Positions 1 through 7,364 of a stretch of 16,121 bases of DNA are shown one piece after another. Source of the stretch: Actinomycetes bacterium (GTDB taxonomy: Bacteria > Actinomycetota > Acidimicrobiia > Spongiisociales > UBA5794). The translations under genes and the position numbers were made by a program. The notes under the pieces were generated by a model. That model worked only from the letters and a program-made list of their open reading frames with translations, ran no database searches and was not told where the DNA came from. How positions within the stretch are numbered: the first letter of the stretch is position 1; every line of letters begins with the position of its first letter. The stretch spans positions 1 through 16,121 of the forward strand of contig JAHEEL010000007.1 of assembly GCA_024640745.1 (NCBI GenBank). Reading direction: 5' to 3'.

Positions 1-37
1 GCCATGCCGGAATCGTAGGCAGGCGGCCCGCGACCGG

Positions 38-67
38 TTGGTCGTGCCTAGCTCCCCTATTTACACT
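38..67 (+). promoter_or_regulatory. Possible promoter of the iron permease gene
   Basis: TTGGTC (38-43) and TACACT (62-67) are 18 nt apart and resemble actinobacterial -35 and -10 (TAnnnT) hexamers, placed about 45 nt before the TTG start at 112. This is a pattern match only. The dyad at 64-79 overlaps the -10 element, where a repressor could bind. Confidence 0.25.
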
Positions 68-79
68 ACGGTCATAGTG
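64..79. promoter_or_regulatory. Short inverted repeat upstream of the iron permease
   Basis: CACTA and TAGTG form a perfect 5-bp inverted repeat with a 6-nt spacer, about 33 nt before the start codon and overlapping the candidate -10. It does not resemble the IdeR/DtxR iron box (TTAGGnTAnnCTAA type), so iron control cannot be claimed from it. Short dyads arise by chance. Confidence 0.2.
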
Positions 80-111
80 GAAAGCTCGTTGGCGAAGATG
101 GGAGTCGAACG

Positions 112-939
112 TTGGCCGCGTTTCTCGTCATGCTCCGAGAAGGGGTCGAAGCGGCGATCATCGTTGCGCTGCTGCTCGGCTATCTCCACCGGATCGATCG
201 GCGCGCTGACGGTCGATGGGTGTGGGCCGGGACGATCGCTGCCGCGCTGGTTTCGCTCGGGGTCGGGATCGTCTTGTGGAACACGGTCGGGGATCTCGAG
301 GGATTCGCCGAAGAGGTCACGGAAGGGCTGGTCGCGTTCGTGGCCGCCGGCCTCCTCACCTGGATGGTCTTCTGGATGGGTCAACGGGCACGGCACCTCC
401 GGTCGCAGATGCACGACCAGGTCGATGCCGCACTCGCGGCCGGTGGGGCGACCGCGCTTGCGATGGTTGCATTCGTTGCCGTACTTCGGGAAGGTGTCGA
501 ATCGGCCCTGTTCATCATCTCCACGACCGTTGGAGCGGATGCGTCCGCCTGGCAGTTGCTGGGCGGTCTTGCCGGTCTCCTGCTCGCCGCCGCCATCGGC
601 GTGGGCTTCTACCTGGGTAGCGCCTCGATCGACCTGCGTGCGTTCTTCCGTCTCACCGGCGTGCTCATCATCCTGTTTGCCGCAGGATTGGTATCGAAGG
701 GTGTCCACGAATTCCAGGAAGCCGGCCTCTTCCCGACGGTCCGCGAGCACGTGTGGGATTTCGGGCTGCTCGACCCCGCCGACAGCACCCTCGGGGCATT
801 CCTCGGGAGCCTGTTCGGCTGGACGCCGCGGCCGTCGCTGCTCATGGCGATCGCGTATGCCGCCTACCTCGTTCCGGTGCTGCTGGTCTTCCTGCGGATG
901 ACCTCGACGGTCACCCGTCCGCAGCACGCGACCGCCTGA
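112..939 (+). CDS. efeU: FTR1/EfeU-family iron permease
   Basis: This is a 275-aa polytopic membrane protein of the FTR1/EfeU (oxidase-dependent iron transporter) family, which moves ferric iron across the cytoplasmic membrane. The family's two iron-binding signatures are both visible: REGVE at residues 9-13 in the first helix and REGVE at 126-130 in a later helix, along with acidic residues E67, E68 and E71 after the second helix. About seven hydrophobic segments can be drawn. The start is TTG at 112. It is chosen because GGGAG (100-104) sits 7 nt upstream and because family members begin just a few residues before the first REGxE. No EfeO (cupredoxin) or EfeB (peroxidase) gene follows; upstream sequence is outside the window, so the partners may lie there or be absent. 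The family call is firm, the exact substrate is inferred. Confidence 0.9.
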   Translation: MAAFLVMLREGVEAAIIVALLLGYLHRIDRRADGRWVWAGTIAAALVSLGVGIVLWNTVGDLEGFAEEVTEGLVAFVAAGLLTWMVFWMGQRARHLRSQMHDQVDAALAAGGATALAMVAFVAVLREGVESALFIISTTVGADASAWQLLGGLAGLLLAAAIGVGFYLGSASIDLRAFFRLTGVLIILFAAGLVSKGVHEFQEAGLFPTVREHVWDFGLLDPADSTLGAFLGSLFGWTPRPSLLMAIAYAAYLVPVLLVFLRMTSTVTRPQHATA

Positions 940-1034
940 ACCGTCGTCCTTGACCATACGAGTGGATCGGCGGCTGATTGCCCATAGTCGAGATACGTCT
1001 CTGCGCGAGCAACCGAATTCGTGCGCTGCTGCGG

Positions 1035-1385
1035 CTATACGAGCGCGTACGCGATTTGCCCAACCAGCGAGAGCGTCACGACCAGGTAGAGCGCGACGGC
1101 GACCCTGAGGAACCCGACCATGCGCTGGGAGGTCACCCGCGTGGCGAGTGCAATCACGCAGACCGGGATCGCGATCTTCAGGATGGCGGCCCATGGCGTG
1201 CCGACGAGCGGGGCCATGACGGGATTGACCTCGACGGCACCGAGACTGCCAACGATGAGTTCTGTGGCAACGATGTCGAGGATGTTCAGCGCAAGGAGCG
1301 CCACGGCGAGCGCAACCGCCGTCCTGCGCAGGTCGAGAAGATCGCGACGAACACGATTCCCGGGTGCCAGCTGCCCGTAGACCAT
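1035..1385 (-). CDS. Small DUF5658-like membrane protein
   Basis: This 116-aa protein has three to four hydrophobic segments (about residues 22-45, 66-82, 92-114). It carries the pattern seen in DUF5658 proteins: N34 and D37 in the first helix, T41, then E52-V-N-P (52-55), followed by a conserved-looking K70 at the start of the next helix. The function of that family is unknown. The ATG at 1385 is supported by AGGAAGG about 8 nt upstream on the - strand. The gene converges on the iron permease (95-bp gap) and diverges from the MFS gene (135-bp gap), so it is probably transcribed alone. The family assignment rests on memory of the motif, so treat it as probable. Confidence 0.75.
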   Translation of the reverse strand: MVYGQLAPGNRVRRDLLDLRRTAVALAVALLALNILDIVATELIVGSLGAVEVNPVMAPLVGTPWAAILKIAIPVCVIALATRVTSQRMVGFLRVAVALYLVVTLSLVGQIAYALV

Positions 1386-1400
1386 CCTGATGCCTTCCTC

Positions 1401-1420
1401 AGGGCGCTGCCCGGCGCCCT
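1401..1420. repeat. Perfect hairpin in the divergent intergenic region
   Basis: AGGGCGC (1401-1407) and GCGCCCT (1414-1420) are perfect 7-bp arms around a 6-nt loop. It lies 16 nt before the start of the DUF5658-like gene, so it would fold in that gene's 5' leader, or act as a DNA operator between the two divergent genes. No T-run follows on either strand, so it is not a classic terminator. Confidence 0.45.
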
Positions 1421-1465
1421 CACTTCACCCTACACGAGTCGTCCGGGCATAGGGGGACTGCAGTC

Positions 1466-1492
1466 TTGGTGGGCGCTGCCCGACCGTATGCT
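1466..1492 (+). promoter_or_regulatory. Possible MFS promoter
   Basis: TTGGTG (1466-1471) and TATGCT (1487-1492) resemble -35 and -10 elements but with a short 15-nt spacer. A transcript would begin near 1499, leaving a leader that contains the GGAG (1506-1509) ribosome binding site. This is a weak pattern match. Confidence 0.25.
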
Positions 1493-1520
1493 GGAGGATT
1501 CCTTCGGAGCCACTGGAATC

Positions 1521-2741
1521 ATGTCTGTTTCACCAACCCAACGTGCGCGCCCGGCCGGGCTCCGTCGGGCCGAGTTCACGGCCATGGTCTCGATGCTCAT
1601 GGCTTCGACGGCGATCTCGATCGACATCATGCTCCCCGCCTTCGGTCGGATGCGCGACGATTTCGGACTGCCCGCAGACTCGACGCAGGTCGGGGCGACC
1701 GTCACGGCCTTCTTTCTCGGTCTCGCCGCGGCACAGTTGGTGTATGGCCCCCTCGCCGACCGGTGGGGGCGCAAACCGACCCTCTATCTCGGCCTCGCGA
1801 TCTATGTGTTCGGGGCGCTTACCGCAGCGCTCGCTCCCTCGCTTGGACTCTTGATCGCGGCCCGATTCGTCTGGGGAGTTGGCGCGGCGGGACCGCGAGT
1901 GATCAGCCTGTCGGTGGTCCGCGACATCTTCGAAGGCGACCGGATGGCGCGGGCGATGTCGTTCATCATGGCCGTGTTCGTGCTCGTTCCGGTCATCGCC
2001 CCGAGCATCGGCGCGGCCATCCTCGAGTTCGCGTCGTGGCGCGTGCTGTTCGTCGTCGTGGCGGGCTTCGGCGTCGTGCTTGCGCTGTGGTCGCTCCGGC
2101 TGCCGGAGACCCTGGACCCGGCGAACCGGATGGGGGCCGGCCCGGCCGCCCTCGCGCGGGCGGCGAAGGTCGTTGCCACGAGTCGTGTGACGATCGGGTA
2201 CACCGTTGCGATGGCGTTCGCTTTCGGCGCGTTCGTGTCGTACCTCTCGACCTCGGAACTCATCATCTCCGAGATCTACGACCGTCCTTCGCTGTTCCCG
2301 ATCATCTTCGGCGGCACGGCCGCGGTCATGGGAGCGGCGATGCTCTCCAACGCCTGGTTCGTCGGCCGGTTCGGTCTCGTGCCGCTTGTGCGATCAGCGT
2401 TTCGTCTCTTCATCGGGCTATCGATCGGCTTGGCTGTTCTTGGACTGGCCACCGCCGGTGTGCCGCCGTTTGGCCTGTTCGTGGTCGCACTCGCCGTCAC
2501 GCTTGGGGCCTACTCGGTGTTGAGCCCGAACCTCAACGCGCTCGCGATGCAGCCGATGGGACCCGTCGCCGGCATGGCGGCGGCGGTGGTCGGTACCCTC
2601 TCGCTGACCGGCGGGGCCGTGTTCGGATTCCTCCTCGACCAGACCTACAACGGCACGGTTGTTCCGCTGGCGATTGGTTTCGTCGTGTACGGGACCTTTG
2701 GCCTGCTGTTCACGAGATGGGCGGGCGGCGCGTCTTCGTAA
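1521..2741 (+). CDS. MFS drug exporter, Bcr/CflA (DHA1) type
   Basis: This 406-aa protein has about 12 predicted membrane helices and is a proton-coupled drug/H+ antiporter of the major facilitator superfamily. Visible signatures are D35 in the first helix (SIDIMLPA, typical of the Bcr/CflA group), motif A between helices 2 and 3 (G76-PLADRWGRKP-86), an RFVWGVGAAGPRV stretch where Bcr/CflA proteins have the RxxQG-like segment, followed by VVRD, and a proline/glycine-rich motif C-like segment (VPVIAPSIGAAI) in helix 5. The frame is open far upstream, but the ATG at 1521 gives the usual short cytosolic N-terminus and has GGAG about 11 nt before it; an in-frame ATG at 1488 is the alternative. 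The substrate cannot be told. tdh follows after 13 nt, so the two may be co-transcribed even though no functional link is evident. Confidence 0.88.
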   Translation: MSVSPTQRARPAGLRRAEFTAMVSMLMASTAISIDIMLPAFGRMRDDFGLPADSTQVGATVTAFFLGLAAAQLVYGPLADRWGRKPTLYLGLAIYVFGALTAALAPSLGLLIAARFVWGVGAAGPRVISLSVVRDIFEGDRMARAMSFIMAVFVLVPVIAPSIGAAILEFASWRVLFVVVAGFGVVLALWSLRLPETLDPANRMGAGPAALARAAKVVATSRVTIGYTVAMAFAFGAFVSYLSTSELIISEIYDRPSLFPIIFGGTAAVMGAAMLSNAWFVGRFGLVPLVRSAFRLFIGLSIGLAVLGLATAGVPPFGLFVVALAVTLGAYSVLSPNLNALAMQPMGPVAGMAAAVVGTLSLTGGAVFGFLLDQTYNGTVVPLAIGFVVYGTFGLLFTRWAGGASS

Positions 2742-2747
2742 TAGCCT
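2742..2747 (+). promoter_or_regulatory. Possible -10 element for a leaderless tdh mRNA
   Basis: TAGCCT matches the actinobacterial TAnnnT -10 pattern and ends 7 nt before the ATG of tdh, the spacing expected if transcription starts at that A. No Shine-Dalgarno-like sequence is seen in the 13 nt before the ATG, which fits leaderless translation. There is no convincing -35. Confidence 0.25.
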
Positions 2748-2754
2748 GTGCGCC

Positions 2755-3813
2755 ATGCGTGCACTTCGAAAGCTGGAGCCCGGTCCCGGATTCGTAATGG
2801 TCGACGTGCCGATTCCAGAGGTCGGGCCGGACGAGGTCCTCGTCGAAGTGCGCGCTACCTCGATCTGCGGCACGGATCTGCATATCTATGAGTGGAATCC
2901 GTGGGCGGCCGACCACGTCGTACCGCCGATCACCGTCGGCCACGAGCTGACCGGCGTGGTGGTTGACCGCGGCGCAAACGTCAGCGAACCAGAAATCGGT
3001 CGGCTCGTCTCGGTCGAGTCGCACGTGGTCTGCAACTCCTGCGCTTGGTGTCGCACCGGACAGGGTCATCTCTGCCCAAACACCGCGATCCTCGGCGTGC
3101 ACCGCGACGGCGCCTACGCCGAGTATGTGGCGGTCCCCGCTCAGAACGCTTGGCCCGATCCGCCGGACATGCCGCTGTCGATCGCATCTCTCCAGGAGAA
3201 CTTCGGCAACGCGGTTCACACGGCAACGATCCCCAACATCGCCGGCCGCAAAGTGCTCGTCACGGGCTCGGGTCCCGTCGGCGTCATGACGATGGCCGTC
3301 GCCAAGGCGCTCGGGGCCCGCGCCGTGTATGCCACCGATGTGTCCGACTACCGGCTCGAGCTCGCCGCCGTGATGGGTGCCGACGTGACCCTCAACCCGG
3401 CTCGCGACAACATCAACGAGCGGATCGCCGAGATCACCGATGGTGAGGGGGTCGACGTGTTACTCGAGATGTCGGGGGCATCGTCGGCGCTGGAGGCCGG
3501 GTTCGCCGCCCTCAAACCCGGAGGGGAAGCGGCGCTCCTCGGTTTGACCTCCGATGCATTCCCTTTCGATCTCGACGACAACATCATCTTCAAGGGAGCC
3601 ACCGTTTACGGCGTCGTGGGACGGCGCCTCTGGCAGACCTGGCTCGAGATGCGAGGTCTGATCCGATCCGGCGCGGTCGACCTGGCTCCGGTGGTGACCC
3701 ACCGTTTCGACCTCGACGACTACGCGAAGGCATTCGAGTTGATGCAGTCGGGAGAGTGCGGCAAGGTCGTGATGTTCCCGGACCCCTCCTACGCAGACGG
3801 TCCGCTGAGTTGA
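2755..3813 (+). CDS. tdh: L-threonine 3-dehydrogenase
   Basis: This 352-aa zinc- and NAD-dependent medium-chain dehydrogenase oxidises L-threonine to 2-amino-3-ketobutyrate in the cytosol. It aligns closely with E. coli Tdh (341 aa). Catalytic zinc ligands are C38 (CGTDLH), H63 and E64 (GHE), with E148 in QENFGNAVH as the likely fourth. Structural zinc cysteines are C93, C96, C99 and C107. The Rossmann motif GSGPVG is at 171-176, and D195 at the end of the second strand points to NAD rather than NADP. The ATG at 2755 matches the family N-terminus (MRALRKLEPG versus MKALSKLKAE in E. coli). No Shine-Dalgarno is visible, so it may be leaderless or coupled to the MFS gene 13 nt upstream. One oddity is N149, where thermophilic homologues have proline (QEPFGNAV). 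kbl follows 10 nt downstream, which strongly supports the function. Confidence 0.95.
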   Translation: MRALRKLEPGPGFVMVDVPIPEVGPDEVLVEVRATSICGTDLHIYEWNPWAADHVVPPITVGHELTGVVVDRGANVSEPEIGRLVSVESHVVCNSCAWCRTGQGHLCPNTAILGVHRDGAYAEYVAVPAQNAWPDPPDMPLSIASLQENFGNAVHTATIPNIAGRKVLVTGSGPVGVMTMAVAKALGARAVYATDVSDYRLELAAVMGADVTLNPARDNINERIAEITDGEGVDVLLEMSGASSALEAGFAALKPGGEAALLGLTSDAFPFDLDDNIIFKGATVYGVVGRRLWQTWLEMRGLIRSGAVDLAPVVTHRFDLDDYAKAFELMQSGECGKVVMFPDPSYADGPLS

Positions 3814-3823
3814 TGGAGGCGCG

Positions 3824-5014
3824 ATGACCGACAAGACGGCATTCATCCGGGATGAGGTGCAGGCGCTCAAGGATCAAGGCCTCTACAACACGATCCGCAC
3901 CATCGAGGGACCGCAGGGCGCCCACCTGACGGTGGATGGACGCGAAGTCCTCAACTTCTGCTCGAACAACTACCTGGGCCTCGCCAACGATGCCCGGCTC
4001 GTCGAGGCGGCGAAGGGAGCGCTGGCCCGCTACGGCGTCGGGCCGGGAGCGGTGCGCACGATTGCGGGGACGATGATCCTCCATACCGAGCTCGAATCGG
4101 CGCTTGCCCGATTCAAGGGCGTCGATGCCACCATCTCGTTCCAGTCCGGATTCGTTGCGAACCTTGCGGTCATTCCGGCATTGGTCGGCGCCGGCGACGT
4201 CATCATCTCCGACGAGCTGAACCATGCCTCGATCGTCGACGGGGTCCGGCTCGCAAAGGCGGCCAGGAAGATCTACCCCCACAACGATGTCGCGGCATTG
4301 CGGGAGCGACTGGCCGAGGCGCGCGCTGAGGGCGCCAACCGAATCCTGACGATCACTGACGGCGTGTTCTCGATGGACGGCGATCTCGCACCGCTCGACC
4401 GGATCGTCGACGCCGCCGATGAGTTCGACGCGATGGTGATGGTCGACGACGCCCACGGCGAAGGGGTCGTCGGCCGAGGCGGCCGTGGCATCGTCGACCA
4501 CTTCGGCCTCCACGGGAGGGTCGATGTAGAGGTTGGGACGATGTCGAAGGCCTTCGGCGCCGTCGGCGGCTACGTTGCGGGCTCGAACGAGCTGATCGAA
4601 TGGCTCCGTCAACGCGGCCGCCCGTTTCTGTTCTCGTCGGCCGTCACACCCCCCGATGTGGCCGCGTGCCTCGCCGCTGTCGGCATCCTCGATGCCTCGA
4701 CCGAGTTGGTCGACCGCCTGTGGTCGAACGCGGCCGTGTTCAAGGCGATGATGACCTCGTACGGCTTCGACCTCGGTTCGAGCGATACACCGATCACGCC
4801 GGTCATGCTGGGGGAGGAGCACCTGGCGCGCGAGTTCTCGCGCCGGTTGCTGGAAGACCGGGCGGTGTTCGCCCAGGCCATCTCCTTCCCCACGGTGCCC
4901 CGCGGCAAGGCCCGGATCCGGGTCATGATCTCGGCTGCACACTCGGAGCGGGATCTCGAAGACGGCGCAACAGCGTTCGCTGCCGTCGGACGGGAGCTCG
5001 GTGTCGTTCCCTGA
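3824..5014 (+). CDS. kbl: Glycine C-acetyltransferase (2-amino-3-ketobutyrate CoA ligase)
   Basis: This 396-aa PLP enzyme of the alpha-oxoamine synthase family converts 2-amino-3-ketobutyrate and CoA to glycine and acetyl-CoA, removing the unstable product of Tdh. E. coli Kbl has 398 aa. Visible features are the N-terminal FCSNNYLGL motif (45-53), H134 (ELNHAS) for stacking on PLP, D208 and H211 (VDDAHG), and the PLP lysine K242 in GTMSKAFGAVGGY. The related 8-amino-7-oxononanoate synthase (BioF) and ALA synthase share these motifs, but the adjacent tdh and the KDQGLYNTIRTIEGPQG start are characteristic of Kbl. The ATG at 3824 is 10 nt after the tdh stop, with GGAGG (3815-3819) overlapping the intergenic gap, so the pair is one operon. 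A small membrane protein gene overlaps its last 14 nt. Confidence 0.95.
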   Translation: MTDKTAFIRDEVQALKDQGLYNTIRTIEGPQGAHLTVDGREVLNFCSNNYLGLANDARLVEAAKGALARYGVGPGAVRTIAGTMILHTELESALARFKGVDATISFQSGFVANLAVIPALVGAGDVIISDELNHASIVDGVRLAKAARKIYPHNDVAALRERLAEARAEGANRILTITDGVFSMDGDLAPLDRIVDAADEFDAMVMVDDAHGEGVVGRGGRGIVDHFGLHGRVDVEVGTMSKAFGAVGGYVAGSNELIEWLRQRGRPFLFSSAVTPPDVAACLAAVGILDASTELVDRLWSNAAVFKAMMTSYGFDLGSSDTPITPVMLGEEHLAREFSRRLLEDRAVFAQAISFPTVPRGKARIRVMISAAHSERDLEDGATAFAAVGRELGVVP

Positions 5015-5483
5015 TATCGACCGTCGCGGCACACGGCGGCTGCGGTGGATCTGGGCACTCTTCGTAGCACCCGTCGTCGCGGCAATAGCGTTGGTCGTGG
5101 TCGTGGCGCCCTCCCAGCCCGACGGCAGCGCAGTGTGGTTCACCGTGGTCGTGGTTCTCGCAGCGGTCGTCGACTTCGCCGGCGTCTTCTGGATCCGGTG
5201 GGTTGGGGCCGAGGCAATCCTGTCCCTCGACTCGAACGATGAGATCCGAGTTGCGTATCTGCGCAGGATGGTGCTCTCGTGCGCGTTTGCTGTGACGCCG
5301 GCGCTGCTCGCGTTCGCGTTCGTCTTTGCCGCCGGCACAACGGAGGTGTTCCTGGGCGTGGCCGCCGCCGCGTTGCTCCTGCTCGCGTACGCCGGTCCTC
5401 GAAGCAGTGACATCGAGCTGCTGGACGATCGGATGGTCGATGCCGGACGATCGTTTCGGGTCTCGGCCGCGCTCGACTCGTAG
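5001..5483 (+). CDS. Small membrane protein of unknown function
   Basis: I do not recognise this 160-aa protein. Four hydrophobic stretches are visible (about residues 16-36, 45-66, 89-110 and 113-130). They are joined by a polar loop (AEAILSLDSNDEIRVAYLRRM) and followed by a soluble C-terminal tail of about 30 residues rich in acidic and serine residues. The start is GTG at 5001, inside the end of kbl (14-nt overlap with the kbl stop at 5012-5014), with GGGAG (4992-4996) 4 nt upstream. This arrangement suggests translational coupling to kbl, and co-transcription with tdh-kbl. A role in threonine or glycine transport is possible but has no direct support. The codon pattern (G/C third positions) looks coding. 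Confidence 0.65.
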   Translation: MSFPDIDRRGTRRLRWIWALFVAPVVAAIALVVVVAPSQPDGSAVWFTVVVVLAAVVDFAGVFWIRWVGAEAILSLDSNDEIRVAYLRRMVLSCAFAVTPALLAFAFVFAAGTTEVFLGVAAAALLLLAYAGPRSSDIELLDDRMVDAGRSFRVSAALDS

Positions 5484-5491
5484 ATCCTTCG

Positions 5492-5506
5492 CGCGATTCG
5501 ATCGCG
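5492..5506. repeat. Perfect 15-bp dyad between operons
   Basis: CGCGAT (5492-5497) and ATCGCG (5501-5506) flank TCG. It is located 8 nt after the stop of the small membrane protein and 50 nt before the next start. It could be a weak transcription terminator for the tdh-kbl operon (no T-run follows) or an operator for the downstream gene. Confidence 0.35.
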
Positions 5507-5556
5507 GGCTTGGTCGGCCCACTCGCTAGATTTGGGTCCCTTGGGGGCCAACCGCC

Positions 5557-6606
5557 ATGTCTGAGACAACCAAGGAAGCGAAGGGTTCATCCGCTCCGTG
5601 GGGCAAGCTCGCCTTGCGCGGATTCTTCTTGCTGCTCTTCGGTATCTCGATCTACTTCTTCCTCCCGACGCTGCTCGAGCTCGCAGCGAGCGCCCCCCTC
5701 CTCGAGCACGTGAAGTGGCGCTGGTTCCTGCTCATGGCCCTGTTGGAGACGGGGGCCTTCATATCGCTGTGGGCGCTGACGCGAATCGCGGCACCCGGCA
5801 TCTCCTGGTTCGTCGCCGCAACCTCGCAGCTGGCGTCGAACGCCGCCGTGAAGGTCATCCCCGGCGGCGTGGTTGCCGGCGGCGCCTTCTACTTCCAGAT
5901 GCTCGCGGTTTCCGGCGTTCCGATGGGCACGGCCCTTGCGGCACTCGCCGCCGTCGGCATCCTCTCGAACCTCGTGCTGCTCGCCCTCCCGGCCGTCGCC
6001 CTCGTCATCGCTCTCGTCACGGTTCCGATTCCGGACGGCATGCTGCCGGTGGCGATCGCAGGGACCATCCTGTTCATCGCCATGTTCTCAGCCACGGTGA
6101 TCGTCGTGCGCTTCGATCGGCCGCTCTACGCCGTCGGGTGGGTGGTGCAACGGGTGGTCGCGTGGGCCGCCCGACTCTTCAAGAAGGACTGGTCGCTCAC
6201 CGCCGACGAGATCATCGCTCGGCGCGACGAAGTGGTCGCCGCGTTGGGCAAGCGTTGGCAGAAGGCGCTCGGTGTCGCAGTGTCCAACTGGCTCCTCGAC
6301 TACGCGACACTGGTCGTTGCCCTGGTTGCCGTCGGAGCGGACCCGAATCCGAGTCTCATTCTGCTGGCGTTCGCCGGCGCCGCCGTACTCGGCATGATTC
6401 CAATCACGCCGGGCGGGCTGGGGTTCGTCGAAGCCGGTCTGGTCGGCATGCTCACCCTTGCCGGCATCCCCGCCGGTGACGCCCTGCTCGCCACCTTGGC
6501 CTACCGCCTGTTCCAGTTCTGGCTCCCGATCCCCGCCGGACTCGTTGCCTACGTGCTGTTCCGCCGCAGGTACGGCAAGCCGTCGGAGCTCCCGGCCGTC
6601 TCCTAG
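5557..6606 (+). CDS. YbhN/AglD-type membrane protein (LPG synthase TM family)
   Basis: This 349-aa integral membrane protein belongs to the lysylphosphatidylglycerol synthase transmembrane (UPF0104/YbhN/AglD) family, whose members flip or modify lipids or polyprenyl-linked sugars. About eight hydrophobic helices are visible. Family marks are an early PGG (102-104, KVIPGGVVAGGAF) and the late I-TPGGLGFVEAGL segment (283-294, with E292). A charged cytosolic loop (about 185-235, rich in R, K, D, E) lies between them. There is no C-terminal aminoacyl-transferase (MprF catalytic) domain, so it is not a complete MprF enzyme. The ATG at 5557 has a G-rich stretch (TTGGGGG, 5541-5547) 9 nt upstream. 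The gene ends 3 bp from the stop of the last pilus gene, transcribed towards it. The exact substrate is unknown. Confidence 0.8.
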   Translation: MSETTKEAKGSSAPWGKLALRGFFLLLFGISIYFFLPTLLELAASAPLLEHVKWRWFLLMALLETGAFISLWALTRIAAPGISWFVAATSQLASNAAVKVIPGGVVAGGAFYFQMLAVSGVPMGTALAALAAVGILSNLVLLALPAVALVIALVTVPIPDGMLPVAIAGTILFIAMFSATVIVVRFDRPLYAVGWVVQRVVAWAARLFKKDWSLTADEIIARRDEVVAALGKRWQKALGVAVSNWLLDYATLVVALVAVGADPNPSLILLAFAGAAVLGMIPITPGGLGFVEAGLVGMLTLAGIPAGDALLATLAYRLFQFWLPIPAGLVAYVLFRRRYGKPSELPAVS

Positions 6607-6609
6607 CCG

Positions 6610-7008
6610 CTAGCCCTTCCCCGGTGTGGCACACGCCCGAACGCTGATGCCCTCCGCCCCGATCCCGATCGCGCCGAGAATGCGGGGAACGTAGCGGTCG
6701 GTGACCACGACGCACACGCTGATGCCGTCGGTCGATGCGCTGGCCGTCCGTCCGGTTCGCGCTCGCGCAGAACTAGCGGCCGAAACGGCCGCGTCGATCG
6801 CGGCCGATCGATCGAGCTGCAGCCCGCCGTCGTACGCCGAATCCGCCTCGAGCCGAGCTGCGCCGGCTTCGGCGCCCGCGTCTGCGGCGAACGCCGCTTC
6901 CTGATAGGTCGCCGCCAGCAACGCCGTATCGAGTGCGAGACCGACGACGACGAAGCCGACGAAGAAGAGGGCGCCGAGGTAGGGGAGCATGGAGCCGCGT
7001 TCGCTCAC
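6610..7008 (-). CDS. TadE/TadG-like pilus protein (third minor pilin-like gene)
   Basis: This 132-aa protein has a short positive N-terminus (MSERG), one membrane helix (about residues 7-33) and an extracytoplasmic domain that begins with an alanine-rich helix (AAFAADAGAEAGAARLEAD). This is the layout of TadE/TadG-like proteins that join Tad pilus assembly. The segment after G5 (SMLPYLG) sits where prepilin cleavage would occur, but the +5 glutamate is absent (tyrosine), so processing is uncertain. Two cysteines (C98 and C126) could form a disulfide. The start is GTG at 7008, overlapping the previous stop as GTGA, with CGGAG 6 nt before it. It is the last gene of the tad operon and converges on the flippase-like gene. 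Confidence 0.75.
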   Translation of the reverse strand: MSERGSMLPYLGALFFVGFVVVGLALDTALLAATYQEAAFAADAGAEAGAARLEADSAYDGGLQLDRSAAIDAAVSAASSARARTGRTASASTDGISVCVVVTDRYVPRILGAIGIGAEGISVRACATPGKG

Positions 7009-7364
7009 GGTCGACTCCGATAGGGGCTGTACGCCGCCGTCGCCCGGCCGGTCACTGTGCGCCGTAGTGGACTGTTCTCGGGACCGACGAGCGGGACTTC
7101 GATCGAGATCTCAATGGAGAGATCCGTCTCGTGCTCGACGGCTACAACAACGGCATTGGGCACGAGGTCGCGCGCAACGCGACTCGCGTCCTCAGCACTG
7201 CCGTATCTTGCGCCGTACTGTGCCGCGTATGAAGCCGCCTCCGTGACGTCGGCGGCGCCTGCGCTGAGGCGTCCGAGCGTGATCAGCGCCTGCGCAACGA
7301 AGAGGACGAACACGAACCCGATCGCAAGGGTGCTGATCAGCGCGGCTCCACGCTGGTCGATCAT
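7005..7364 (-). CDS. TadE-like minor pilin protein (second)
   Basis: This 119-aa protein starts MIDQRGAALIST and has a single N-terminal membrane helix (about residues 7-30), followed by a helical stretch (AADVTEAASYAAQYGARYG) and a beta-rich domain. G6-A7 resembles a prepilin cleavage site but serine, not glutamate, is at +5. The frame is open further upstream, but the ATG at 7364 is chosen because it overlaps the preceding stop as ATGA, the junction used throughout this operon, and because it places the RG motif at the proper distance. A likely role is as a minor subunit or assembly factor of the Flp pilus. It may equally be called a pilus-assembly TadE/G-like protein. Confidence 0.75.
   Translation of the reverse strand: MIDQRGAALISTLAIGFVFVLFVAQALITLGRLSAGAADVTEAASYAAQYGARYGSAEDASRVARDLVPNAVVVAVEHETDLSIEISIEVPLVGPENSPLRRTVTGRATAAYSPYRSRP

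Noticed and set aside
61..1194. A 377-codon - strand frame opposite the iron permease
   Set aside because: It is hydrophilic and arginine-rich, lies antisense to a gene with both REGxE motifs, and overlaps the DUF5658-like gene.
2659..2754. A longer N-terminus for tdh reaching back into the MFS gene
   Set aside because: The ATG at 2755 matches the family N-terminus exactly in length and sequence; the extra residues are out-of-frame MFS coding sequence.
3590..5590. A 666-codon open frame on the - strand opposite kbl
   Set aside because: It runs antisense to well-identified tdh-kbl genes, has arginine/proline/aspartate-rich low-complexity translation, and resembles no family; long antisense frames are common at this GC content.
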